NCBI GenBank assembly: GCA_951213105.1
Contig: OX578137.1
Location: 59,086,236-59,150,235 of the forward strand
Direction of reading: 5' to 3'
Source of the DNA: Amaurobius ferox
Lineage: Eukaryota > Arthropoda > Arachnida > Araneae > Amaurobiidae
DNA length: 64,000 nucleotides
The notes below the pieces were generated by a model that was not told where the DNA came from, did no database searches, and saw nothing but the letters and a program-made list of their open reading frames with translations. Positions 9,616 to 21,022 of this stretch are shown here, in pieces. A program made the translations under genes and the position numbers. Positions within the stretch are counted from its first letter, which is position 1. Each line of letters opens with the position of its first letter.

Positions 9616-12600
9616 AATAATTCATTTAAACTCACCCATTGACGCCAGTAATCAACCTATTAAAGAAAGGTCATTATCTTTAATCCACTTCAGGTGATTT
9701 TCTTGGTGAGGTTTGGTGGATATTAGAGTAATGTACAGAGGGTGGAAACTGTTAGATGATCTTTAACAATAATATCACACCACAATTATAATTTTAATAT
9801 TTGAATAAGTCAACAAAGTTTAAATATTTTAAGCATTCTATCGTTTTACCATACTATAAAATATTTATTCTTGATATTTTAAAAAAACAACTTTTCAAAC
9901 AAATAAAATTACGAATTTAATTCCATTAAAAATTAAGATGGAAACAATATCAACAATGCTTTTGGATATCTAATTACTTATTTTAGGAAATGTACTTTCA
10001 TATAATTTAATTAATTATGATGAAGACAGGAGAAATTTATTTGCTAATTAAACGTTGAAATAAATATTTGTGTGAAATTAAAGACACAAAAAACTAATTA
10101 GTTTTATTGGTATACATAAAGATTTGTGGTAATTATTTGCAGTTTTATAATAGATAAGAAAATTGGTGTTTTACAATAAATTCTCGTAATATGTAATTAT
10201 TCTTAATTTAATTTAAGCTGAAAAGTAAATTATGATTTTGGCTAATTAAATAAAAATGGTATTATAAAGCCTAATATATAGAAGTAAGTTTGGTGGTTAT
10301 AATGATTTTAAATTATTTGCAATATATGCATGATTTAAGAGTATGAAAAATAAGCTGTATATCGATATTTTTATAAACGTATTAATAATGCAACATAGAT
10401 CAATTAGCATTTTGTATATTGTTGCATTATGTACTAAAAGCTTTGTTGTACTGAATCATAACAAAGCATCAAGTATTCAGAAGATAGCTGATAGAGTAGG
10501 CGATAAAGTTTTCATGGATTAGTAAACTGAAATTTTACGTTTTTACTTTCCACACAAAATCACAATCTGAGTTCTCGAGCACAAGGGATTTTCCTCTTTT
10601 TCCACGCTGTATGAGGCGATGGGGGTGCAAATGGTGTGGGAAAGAAGAAATCTTTGTGCGGCTCTACTTGATTGGTTAGGATTTGTTTACTATTTGACAG
10701 CAGCTGTTCGATTGATTTTCATATTGTTCTATGATAATATATTCATATTGAGGTCTGGTCAATTAGCGCAGGCCCGATTTGTCCCGTGAGTCGGGTCGGG
10801 GTCAGTATTTAAAAAGTCGGGCTGGGCGTATTTAAATTTGAAAAAAATTTAAGTGAATTTTAATACAGTGCATGAGATTATTGTGTTGAATTTAGCTATA
10901 TGTAAATATAAATGTTTGAAAAACTTTTATCTTAGTTCTTTGTACAAACACATTTGAATAAAAAGCATTTCGGCCGTGACTTAATGGTCCTCGGGCCGGA
11001 AACGTGTTCTAAATTTGTAAATTTCTTTGGACAAGGCCGGCATGTCCCCCCAAATTATGCCCCCCTACAAACTTTATGGAGGGCTTCATATTTCAGTTCC
11101 CCTTGTGAATATTTCATGTCTTCTCCAGCTTAAAAAAATTACTGGAAGTATCGGGCTTCCCGTTCGAGTGGTGTCCGTTCCCCTGGCCGGGTGAAGGATA
11201 CAATCTCATATTTTCTGGGATATGGCCATATCCCAGTATATATGTAAATCTGCTTCTTCAAATTCTCTATTTAGGGATTTTTCAAATGAAATCCTATTTT
11301 GGTAAATTCTTGAATTGAGCTTATTTGTATTTACTGTGTATTTTTGACCACAATTCTCGTTTAATATATTTATGAGATTATTTACTTGTAGAAGTCTCTC
11401 TCCACCAATAATGCAAAAATCTTAATTATTTAGTAATTTCGAAATACACCAATTTACCAACAATTGAGGATTGATATATTAGCATCTATTGCATCTTCAG
11501 AATTAATATCTTTCAGTATAAATTTAAATAAACAGCCTTGGGTTTATATATATATAATTGTAAAAATAAAATCTTTTGAATTTCCATTCATTTTCTTATA
11601 AAAGAACTCAGATTTTTAATAGTATGTTGGCTGTGAAAAATCACCTAGTTTATGAGATCTTTACCAGATATGTTACATTTTTAGAAGTAAAGTTGAACAA
11701 TACTTACCTTAAATATAAATGTTATTTTGCTTTCCAAATTTTATAATTTTTGGCTAACGCTTCATGAACCTTATGCACTACTCCGGGGTTTTAGTGCATA
11801 TGTTAGTAGATTTACCATTTTGCAAATTTGGGGTGCTTCTTAATGACAATTTCGTGCCCATTCTGCTATGCATATTTTTTTTTACATTATATTTTGTGTC
11901 TTTTGTATATTCATCAGTGTTTGTTAAAGTATTGTTTGGCTACCAAGGTATTACTATTTACAAAATACCTAGACTTTCTTGGTATTTTAAGTTTTACTAC
12001 TTAGATGGTGACAAGTATTATCCAAACACAAAAAATTTAATCTACTTTTTTAAGCAGTAAATTAATTTCATATCTAATCCAACTTAAGCTAATCCTGTTT
12101 TCTGATGTGGAACAATCAAATATTAACATGATTTAGCTTTAACTGACTTCACAATTATATTCTGCAACTGTCAGCAAATATTGAAATAGACAAATATGAT
12201 TAATAAACAACTGACTCATAGTTAATGAGAATAGTGCTAAAAAATTATTAAACCAGATGTCAGCATTTTGTGTGAAGTATAAATATAATCTGACAAGACA
12301 AATGCTTATTTCTCTCACATAAACCAATGCTCTTCCTAGCTAATATCTTCAATAAAACAATGCACATTACTACAAATTCTTTTCGCTTCTTATCATTATT
12401 CGATCTTTGAAATATTAAATTGCTTTAACAGATTAAATTTGGTAAGCTGAAGTTTATTGAAGAAGAAATTGACATTTTAAAAAGATTGCAGTAACTTCTT
12501 TCTTATAATATATATTTTTACCTAACATATTCGTCAAAGTAAAAAGAAGGAAATCTGAGTGATAAAAATTGCCAATAAAGCACCATTAAGCTTTCCGATA

Positions 12601-15064
12601 TATTTTAGCAGTAAAATCAGCTTACCTTTATAAATAAAACTATTTTCCCATAATATTGGAACTTTTAACATTTCCACTTGCATTTATAATTTTTCTTTTT
12701 TTTCTATTTTTTTAATCAGTTTAGAATGCTTTCAGGCCAACAACTTTATAATACCAGCCAATAGCAAAAATGTTTGATAACCTCACTCATCAATTTCAAG
12801 TAGGATTTTACGGAGTATTTCACATTACTTCATGGAGAATACAAAATAGATAAAAGGAATAATCCACATTGTCGTGTATTTTAAAATTATGTTGGTTTGA
12901 GAGCAATCAAAACAGTCTTGTTGAAAACCCAGACCAGCCAAGAGCATATAGCAGCTGGTAACAAGCTGTTTGTTGCAATATCAATATATATATATAGTTT
13001 AATTAAATAAATAGTATTTATAAATATAAATGAAATTCACATCATTGATGGTACAGCTCCATCAGGCCATCTTATAGGTTTTCTCAGTAGTTCCTCTTTG
13101 TGGCTACTTCGCCAGTTTTGTTTTTCACATCGGCATCAAACCATCAAAATAATATGCAAATTATATTTAACAATAAAAAAAATTTAATCCAATTGGACTT
13201 CCAGAATTAACATTTAGTTAAAAAAAATAAAATGTGCTCATTTTGTTAGAATTTGAGTTGTGATAATTTTTACATTTAAAATTTCAAAGCTGAGTTCAGT
13301 AGTTGACATGCTCACAAAAACACATTTTGATTTTATTAATATGATTTTAATAATGCTTTTTCAACTTTCAAACCTGTAATGTTATATTTTTTACATCAAT
13401 ATAATAAAACTAGCTTATAACCACTGAAAATCAATGATGCAAGATGTGCTTGTATAAATTTTTTCAGATATTGTTTTTACTTCCACTCAAACCAGAAAAA
13501 TACTGAATAATGAAAAAAGCAAACGAAGAAATGAATTATCATTAAAGGAGAAAAATAATTATTTTTTATTAATGCAGTAACATTAATTGAATGGAAATGA
13601 AGAACAGATGTTTCTTATAATAAATCTAATAGAATATTTCAGTATATTTAGTATTTCCACATATTTAGTAAATTTTTTTTTTTTTTTTAGCAAATTAACC
13701 GAAATCCACATTTGAATCTAAACTAAAATCCAATATAACTAACTGCGAATCCAGTTTTGAAAACATATCTGAATTAGAATTCCAAATTTGTTGATCAACT
13801 GCCCATTGCTAAAATATTTTCCCTTTATACAGAAAAGTGTTGAACTTATTGGGTCTTACAGCAGTCTGATAAATATTTTTATCATAGAGATATTTCTTCG
13901 TTTATGTGTAACCATATTAGTTTCCATATTTTAAATATCTGCAAGCCCTTTTAGTTAGGTGACAGTTTGCTTACAACAATGGTAATATGAATAGCCATTG
14001 TTATAAGATAGTTAAAAACGAGTCTAATAATATTCAGCTTCGCTTCTACAGAGAACATTTTAATAAGAACAGTGAAGCTGAATATTGGACTTGTCTTATT
14101 CAATACTTTTCACCAGACAGAACACATATTGGGGCCAGCACACCCCTCCGAAAAACTTTGCATCCTAATTACTCATGTACCCTTTTGGAGTAAGAACTAA
14201 ATACTTACGATATTTTTGTTCCAACATTAAATCCCAATGGATAAATTCAAAACATACTAATTAACAATAAAATCAAATACATAAATTTAATTTGTTTATT
14301 TTTCAGAAGTATACAGCTAAAATTTTTAGATATAAGAAATAAAATATTTTATAACAGATTATGTTCAACAAATATGAATATTTTTTTAAAATAAAACTAG
14401 ATCCAGTCAAACTTTCTTTAAATTTTCTAGTCCATACTTGAATTCAGAAAAACCTGTAAAAAATAAAATGTATAGTTTTAAAGAAATATCATTTTCAACT
14501 ATTTTACAAAATTAAATGAATAGAATATCAACAAAGGCCTGACATAAACATAAATCACACATGGGCAACCCATGTCTTCATTTTTTTTTTTTTTTTGCTA
14601 TGAATACTTTTTTTTTAAAACTTTAAAATTCTATTTGAAATTTCTGCATTTGGATTAATGTATACCATAAAGCAGTAGATTTTGATCATAAAAGTGAGGC
14701 TTTCAGTTCTATCGTTAGTCGTACCTGATAAAAAAAAGTAACCACTGGCTGTCAGCTAGTTATACAAATTTTCTACAACCAAATATGACTTTTATGCAGG
14801 AGAAGCAGATTGAAAATAGTGTAGCTATCTTAGCTTATATGAAACATTTTCAAAAAATAATATTTCATGGACAATGAAAATGCTTCTAAAATATTGGAAT
14901 GATATGAAGCTTTAACTTTAGTGCCAACAAGTTGCTAAATCTTAATCCCCATTAGCATGGCATATTTCACATGTCATGTTTCTATATATATAATGGTCAT
15001 TAGCAATTCTTCCTTTTATGCAATATTTTCATCATATGTTTACAAACTGATCATTGGGAACACT
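9616..15064. other. long unassigned AT-rich interval
   Basis: About 5.4 kb with no element I can identify. It contains a GC-richer patch at 10560-10720, another at 10970-11240 with a perfect 22-bp palindrome (11215-11236), a (TA)-rich spot near 11545 and a T-run near 13674-13689. A 98-codon ATG frame at 11764-12060 encodes a hydrophobic, unrecognised peptide and may be chance in AT-rich DNA. It could be intron or intergenic sequence; nothing in it decides. Confidence 0.4.
11215..11236. repeat. perfect 22-bp palindrome
   Basis: CTGGGATATGG is followed immediately by its own complement CCATATCCCAG, with no spacer. Its role is unknown. It sits at the edge of a GC-richer patch. Confidence 0.9.
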
Positions 15065-15115
15065 CAGGGCTGTGCAGTCGGAGTTAGTAAAAATATACCA
15101 ACTCCTAAATTAAAC
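15065..15115 (+). mobile_element. possible hAT-like terminus (CAGGGCTGTGCAGTCGGAG), one end only
   Basis: The sequence CAGGGCTGTGCAGTCGGAGTT followed by an inverted CCAACTCCTAAATT resembles the terminus of a widespread hAT-type repeat starting CAGGGCTGTGGAGTCGGAG. No matching right end is seen within several kb, so this is at best a truncated fragment. Confidence 0.35.
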
Positions 15116-17123
15116 TATATAAAAGTAATTTTATCTTGGAATATTAAATTCTTTCATTAGTTAAAATAGTTTTAAAAAATCATTAAATGTTTACCAATTA
15201 AAAAACTAATGAATTGAAAAATTAAAAATTGTTATCTATAACAGTCACTATTTTAGCAATAACTTTTATAAACAAATAATATGTGAGCACTATTTTATCT
15301 AGATATAAGTTGCTATACTACACTACCTAAAAATAAAATGTGACCTATGCAAACTAAATACATGCACCCACTATTCAGCGGAATAGGCTGTGCAACAAAG
15401 AAAATATTAAAATGCAGCTTATGCATATTAAAAATATATGCCTGCTACAGTGTGGCATGTGCTACTACTTGGCATCATAGCCTGCTTATGTCCTAAATAA
15501 ACACCTTCTGCGTGGGCAATAAATGAATTGATATGTTGATGCATACTGTGGTGGTGTCCCAAGCTAGCAGTAACTTTTTAAGACAAATGGGTTATGTATT
15601 ACATGTGCAATATATGAATCATATTAAAATTGGTCCTACAATGAATGCAGTTTAAATTCAATTTGATCCTTTTCACGATAGTTATAATTTAATTTGAAAC
15701 AGGTTATTTTCACAAGATACAATTTAAATCTAAAACCAGTAACTTTTACAGTTGATTTCAAATTGTTTAGCTTGCTTATATAAAACTGGAAATCAGAATA
15801 AAATTAGCATTTATTCTAAGAAATTTTAGTTGACCAGATTGATTATTGTAATGAAAATGAAAATTTTAATTTTCAAAACTTTAATTTTAAAAATGCTAAA
15901 TTTAATTTTTTGATAATATTTCTTTACTCAGTGAGCTGCTTGCATGCACAGGTCAGGTGTTTCCGAATGATCATTGGAAAGTCCTTGAAAATGAAATGAC
16001 TAACCCACATGTGTGTGTTAGAGACTGATAAACAAATCACGAGGATTCAAATTGCAGATTATGAATTAAAATGACTACAGCAAGATTGTATTTATATGTT
16101 AGATGTGTTTGTCATTATAAAAACTTACTTAGCATATATTATAAATATGGAACAGTTTACCCCACAAAGTTCTATATACAAGTATTTAACTTTTAACAGC
16201 ACAGCAACATCTAATGTTTACTTAAATTCATCCACTTTACACTTTTTAATCACCAATTAAGGAATTTCTAATTTACAGTATATTAACTAGGAATAGTAAA
16301 TGTCAAGCACTGAAATTAATGTGACAAAAACATACCTTAACTTCTTCACAATCTTAAGGGATCAGAGCAGAGGATGTGTGCACCAGCTGTAGATTTTTCA
16401 GTCCTTCAAGAAATATATCTTTCTAGACACTTTAAATTCCTGTAACAAATTAAATCAGAATTAGTATCACTTTATAACCCTTGGTAAAAAAAAGCACATC
16501 AAAACTGCTTGTCCTCAACTATTAGAATGAATATTTTTAAATTATGGTATCTAGCTGTAGATAAATATTCATGGTAATAAATATCAGACTTGAACTTGAA
16601 TACCACATGAACCTTGAAGAATATTGCTAAATAGATTTCTTCTGTATTCAAACAAGTTAGCAAAATGAAAATATAACAAATCTAATTGTAATGCTGCACA
16701 TAATAAGCTATAAAATTCTACTAATAACGAGTGAATAATTCAGAAATTTCAGCTCAGTGATTACTCGCCAAAAGTTTTTTCACATACCAGTATTATATAA
16801 ATATAATAGCTGTGCTTTTAACTCTTTTGGCATTTTTTTCTTGAAAAAAAAAAAAAAAAAACTAATAATTACAATAAAATTTATAGACAATTATGTAAAA
16901 AAATTAACATAAATATATACATAACATATCAGCGATTAAGATGTTGCTTACAGATGTAATGGACAAAATGTTGTTACACAAATATTGATTTACATTGCAA
17001 AATCTAAAAGTCACTACTTTCAAGATCTCTGGGATTTACACATAAAATGCGAGTAAGTACAAACCACCTGTTACACAGAAATGCATTGGCACTGGATAAA
17101 AGAGAACATACATTTCATATTAA
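15116..17123. other. unassigned AT-rich interval
   Basis: No coding signal and no element identified. An A-run occupies about 16844-16861. Confidence 0.35.
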
Positions 17124-17172
17124 CAGTGGCGAATCATGGGAGAATGTGGCCCCGGCAATCTTTTCCGAAGAG

Positions 17173-17203
17173 CCCCCCCCCCCCCCCACACACACACACA
17201 CAC
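17173..17203. repeat. poly-C followed by (CA)n
   Basis: About fifteen C residues run directly into eight CA repeats. This creates chance open frames on both strands. Confidence 0.9.
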
Positions 17204-17489
17204 TCTAAAAGCCAGTTTAGAAAAAAAAATGTACTTAAAAATAAACACGTTGAATCTCGTTCTATACAAATCCTGCTACGCCTTTTTTTTTCATCTAATA
17301 AACATACTTGAAATATTTGCACCCAAAAGTTTGAACAGAAATTAAATTAAGATGAGAATAATAATATTTTATGAAAATATTAAACGATACAAGTGTTTAA
17401 ATATTATACATTTTTATTTGTTAAACTGTGCGGTAAATATTGATATTACAGCACAATACTAAGAAAAGAGTTAAAACTTTTTATGGTAC

Positions 17490-17800
17490 TTTAAATTGGA
17501 CATTTTCTGGCTTTTGATGCAACAAAGTATCAATAAGTAAAATCTAATGTTTTAGCAAGGTAGTTTTCAATGCTAAGAATTGACAAATGATTTGATGACC
17601 TCTTTTCAGTCATTACGCTTCTTAGGTTGTTTTTGACTAGTTTTAATTTAGAGAATGACCTTTCCCCACTAGCGTCGGAGATCATCAAACGCAGATAAGT
17701 ATGAAGTACTATTTCAACATTTGGAAATGCTTGAATTATATTTTCTCCACATAGATACGAATACAAACACTTTAAATCCACTTTTTGGGATTCATTTTCG
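17490..17800 (-). pseudogene. hAT transposase C-terminal remnant (dimerisation domain)
   Basis: The minus strand reads NVEIVLHTYLRLMISDASGE, then RSFSKLKLVKNNLRSVM, then LSILSIENYLAKTLDF, and after a stop the remnant FVASKARK. This is the hAT C-terminal dimerisation motif as found in zinc-finger MYM-type-1-like or DUF4371-type hAT proteins (family knowledge). Upstream sequence to about 17940 looks coding in part but is broken by frameshifts. The fragment lies inside the TIRs at 17124-17949, which supports the element call independently. Confidence 0.8.
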
Positions 17801-17957
17801 AGTTCGTCCTTATTTCCTTCTTCACTATTAAAAATCTTTAGGAAACATTTTTTTTTCTTAAAGATATTTTACTTTTATTTTTCGTTCAAAATGAGGCTCT
17901 CCTCTGAATCGAGGTCCCTGGCATTCGTCAGTATATAAATTCACCACTGCATCTTAA

Positions 17958-19216
17958 CTATTATTTTGCATGAAACAAACAAATATATTGGTACAGCCTG
18001 CATATCGTGTTAACCAATATTTCACTTTCGTGTTAAGTAGTCTCAATAGTATATATTATCAGAACATTCATAGCTAGGACGAGGACCCTGTGTTGAAGTT
18101 GATAAATGCTAATATAAATGCCAAAATAAATTGTACAATAAAAAAAATTACAAAAGTGTATAAGATTCCCAAATTTGCATGCCACATAACAAATATGCTA
18201 TATGTGAAGTCTGCAACAAAATATGGTTTGGGTTGTTTACTTTATTCACATAAGGATACAGAATATGGAATGCTTAAAAACAACACACATTATACAAATA
18301 ATTATTTAAATCATTATTTTCGGATTTAATTATAATTTATTGAAAAACTGTTATATCTAAAGGGAATTTCAACATTTTATAAATAGCATCACATACTACA
18401 CATCCTGACAGATTTCTTAACTATGTGAAAAAGTATGACATCGCAAAACTTGAAATACCGATAAAGTCCGGAAGGGATAGAAATATTTGGTATGGTCATG
18501 ATGAATAACTGAGTGCGATTAAATGCTATGTTTCTATAAAATATTTACAATAAATTTTACTCAAATATCCATTCATTGAGAGCGTACTAGTTTACATTGA
18601 ACATTAGATGTGGGGAGATTACTTTAATCACATTTTTAAATTGGATCAAGTCGGGTCATTGTATACAGTTCCAAATTAGTATCGGTATACATTAAAATAA
18701 AATTTTATGACCACACGTTCAAATGAACAAGTGATCACACAAGTAATTTATCTAATGATCGTCAAACTGGCATAGATTTAAGAGTAAACTTCCCATGTTT
18801 CTTTTAAATAAACAAATAATAACTCACCAATCAGAATATTTTTCATATAGTCTGCTGTATATCCGAAATCATTCTTGCATTTGGAAATCCTGTGATCGAA
18901 GTGACAGCCATCTTGTTTATCAAGAGAAGCCTTTTCATTGGTGTTTTTTCAGAAGGTAACGCATCACGTGACCAACGCATCCGTTAAACATGAACTTGAA
19001 CCATCTTCAACGGATGAACGCACGGTCGTGCGTTCGAGCCTGTGATTGGTTGACGTACAGCTCCCAACGGATGGGCAACGTACGAACGGATCAGTCTGAA
19101 TCCGGCCTTAAACTATTGTTAGGGCTTTATTATATGATTGAGAAAATGAAAATTTACATTGGGAAAGGGGATGGAGAGAAAATTCAGCTCTTTGAACCTT
19201 CTAACTTCAAGGAATA
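17958..19216. other. unassigned sequence left of the Gypsy element
   Basis: Mostly AT-rich. The segment 18960-19110 is GC-richer, contains TCACGTGA and ATTGGTTGACGT motifs, and has repeated CATCCGTT/AACGGATG words in both orientations (about 18978, 19009, 19066). It could be a promoter-like patch or an old element end; no gene is visible beside it. Confidence 0.35.
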
Positions 19217-19220
19217 CTAT
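19217..19220. repeat. target site duplication, left (CTAT)
   Basis: The four bases before the 5' LTR are repeated at 30313-30316 after the 3' LTR. This is the usual Ty3/Gypsy duplication size. Confidence 0.9.
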
Positions 19221-20417
19221 TGTCATGTCGCAATTCTGCGCCATGAGCCTTTTTGTATTTTCTGCAAGAGAAACATCCTTCTCTCCGTTCGTGCCGGTAC
19301 AGTGTTTTACTAACACTTGTTTCCATTGAAATTACATTAAAAAGCGCATTTCGTCGAAAAATCGTTGGATTGTCTGGACTTAGTGTCTGGCCGGGATGCG
19401 TGACGTTTGCTCGCTGTTGCCGAGGAGGAGCGCGCCGTCCAATCAGGAAGAGGCGCATTTTTTGCGAAGGAGAACCTTGCGTGGGCTCAGGGGACCCATG
19501 TTCTCTCTCTTCGTGCTGGAAGACTTGGACTGAAAGGTCGCATCGAAAGCTTTGTCGAAAAGGAGACAAAGGCCTTTAGCCAAAATGGCTTGCCTTTCTG
19601 GAGCTGAAGAAGCGGAGCCTGGAAAACATTATTAAATCTTCTGACGTGCATATTTTTTCTAAATCTTTCTTTTTATTCCAGGTATATATCCGTCATCAAA
19701 CCCCCGGATTGTTTGATGTGTTCACTCGAAAAATGATTCGGACCGGTGAAAATTGGACTGATGTCCTGAGAAAAAGTTTGGTTTTCCCTTCCTCGACATT
19801 TCCCCATTGGAACTTTTGACTCAGCTTTAATCCGTGATTACTTGATGCAAATCTGTTGCTCCAAATTAAATAAAATTAAGAGATCAGGTAAATTTTCCTT
19901 TTACCGGAATCAATGATTCCGAGGCAGTACTGGCATAACGAGGACCAACCTCTAAATTAAATGGCTCATGTTAAATGCATTTTTGGTTAATTAAATTAGT
20001 ATTGAAAACCATATGAATATTGAATTGAAATTAATGTGATATATAAATTTTGAACAGAGCAGACATACAGATTGTTAATACATAAATAAAGCTCTGACTA
20101 TAATTAGATAATTTGAAGGATAAATAGATATATATATATATGCTGTTGAAATTCTTAAAATAAATATTGATTATTAATTTGAGTGACAATTGAGCCATGT
20201 TTTTATTGTGTTATGTTTGCTTTACTCACTGTACTTCATTTAGGATTAATTCTCCTAAACTGGGAACTCCTTTAAATCTTGAACCTGGTGTTTTTGCTGT
20301 TAAATTTTTGAGACTAGATATGTCTAATATATGTCTCCTTGGCCTTTTGAAATTACGATCACGAAGTTGTGGGTGGTGGAGTCGGTAGGTGCTGTTTGTA
20401 CTGACCCAGCTCCCACA
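19221..20417 (+). repeat. 5' LTR of the Gypsy element
   Basis: 1197 bp, TGTCATGTCG to CTCCCACA, with the standard TG...CA ends. A short open frame of 16 codons starting in good context (AAAATGG at 19584-19590) ends at 19635. A TA-rich stretch lies near 20130-20141. Open frames on both strands around 19207-19607 are LTR sequence and repeat in the 3' LTR; I do not treat them as genes. Confidence 0.97.
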
Positions 20418-20420
20418 AAT

Positions 20421-20438
20421 TGGTGCCGTATCCCTTTC
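20421..20438 (+). other. primer-binding site (PBS)
   Basis: TGGTGCCGTATCCC begins three bases after the 5' LTR. TGG complements the CCA end of a tRNA, and position and start fit a minus-strand primer site. I cannot name the tRNA with confidence. Confidence 0.75.
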
Positions 20439-21022
20439 CCAGAGTATTACAGTGAGTGAGGTATAAATTTATGAAAGAGTGCAAATTTTTTTTATTGTGA
20501 TTATATATTGCAGTACTAATATGTCGAAGTAAGTTAAAAAAATTATTTTGTGGTGCAAAATATTTGAGTTAATGGGCATGAAAATTTTTGTTTATGTGTC
20601 ATATTTTAAGAAAAAGTGCAAAAGCACATAAGCCCAGAAGCACCAAGAGTATTATTTGCATGATTTAATTTGCATTTTACATGTTGAAATTGTGTTACAT
20701 ATATTTTGAGGTATTTGACATACATAAATACACAAAATTTTATATGATATATGATATATGAGTAAATTGAAATTTCCAAATACACACACATAAAAGGTAA
20801 ATACATGAAGTGCATACATTTATTTTGAAAAGTGAATACAAAAGTTCTGTGCACATGCAAAAGTGATTCGAAGTTCATGATAATGAACAAAAAGTGAAAA
20901 GAGTTACACGTAGTGTTTTTCGGTGCTCTGTTTACACATAAATAAGTGATTTAAGAAAAAGTGAAACCAATTTTCCACAATAAACTGTGCTTCGTCTAAT
21001 TGGTGAAAAACCTTGTGCAAAA
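20439..21022 (+). other. untranslated leader of the Gypsy element
   Basis: About 580 bp of AT-rich leader with several short upstream ATGs. A consensus splice donor GTAAGT lies at 20529-20534, eight bases after an ATG (20521). Whether it is used is unknown; no matching spliced product is apparent downstream. Confidence 0.6.

Larger units (their letters stand above)
17124..17949 (-). mobile_element. internally deleted hAT transposon
   Basis: The left end CAGTGGCGAAT and the complement of the right end CAGTGGTGAAT match at 10 of 11 bases. The flanking octamers CATATTAA (17116-17123) and CATCTTAA (17950-17957) match at 7 of 8, as expected for an ageing hAT TSD. At 826 bp it is too short for a full transposase but keeps a C-terminal remnant on the minus strand. 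A C-run/(CA)n microsatellite (17173-17203) lies near the left end. Confidence 0.82.

Noticed and set aside
11764..12060. 98-codon hydrophobic frame starting with ATG
   Set aside because: No recognisable domain or splice context; such lengths are possible by chance in AT-rich DNA. Left as unproven.
19253..19607. Open frames of 66-120 codons on both strands within the LTRs (repeated at 29009-29502)
   Set aside because: They are overlapping frames of GC-richer LTR sequence and have no known domain.
20987..21022. Upstream start of the Gag-Pol frame at 20987
   Set aside because: The codon there is GTG. The first ATG in frame is 21023, so I start the protein there.
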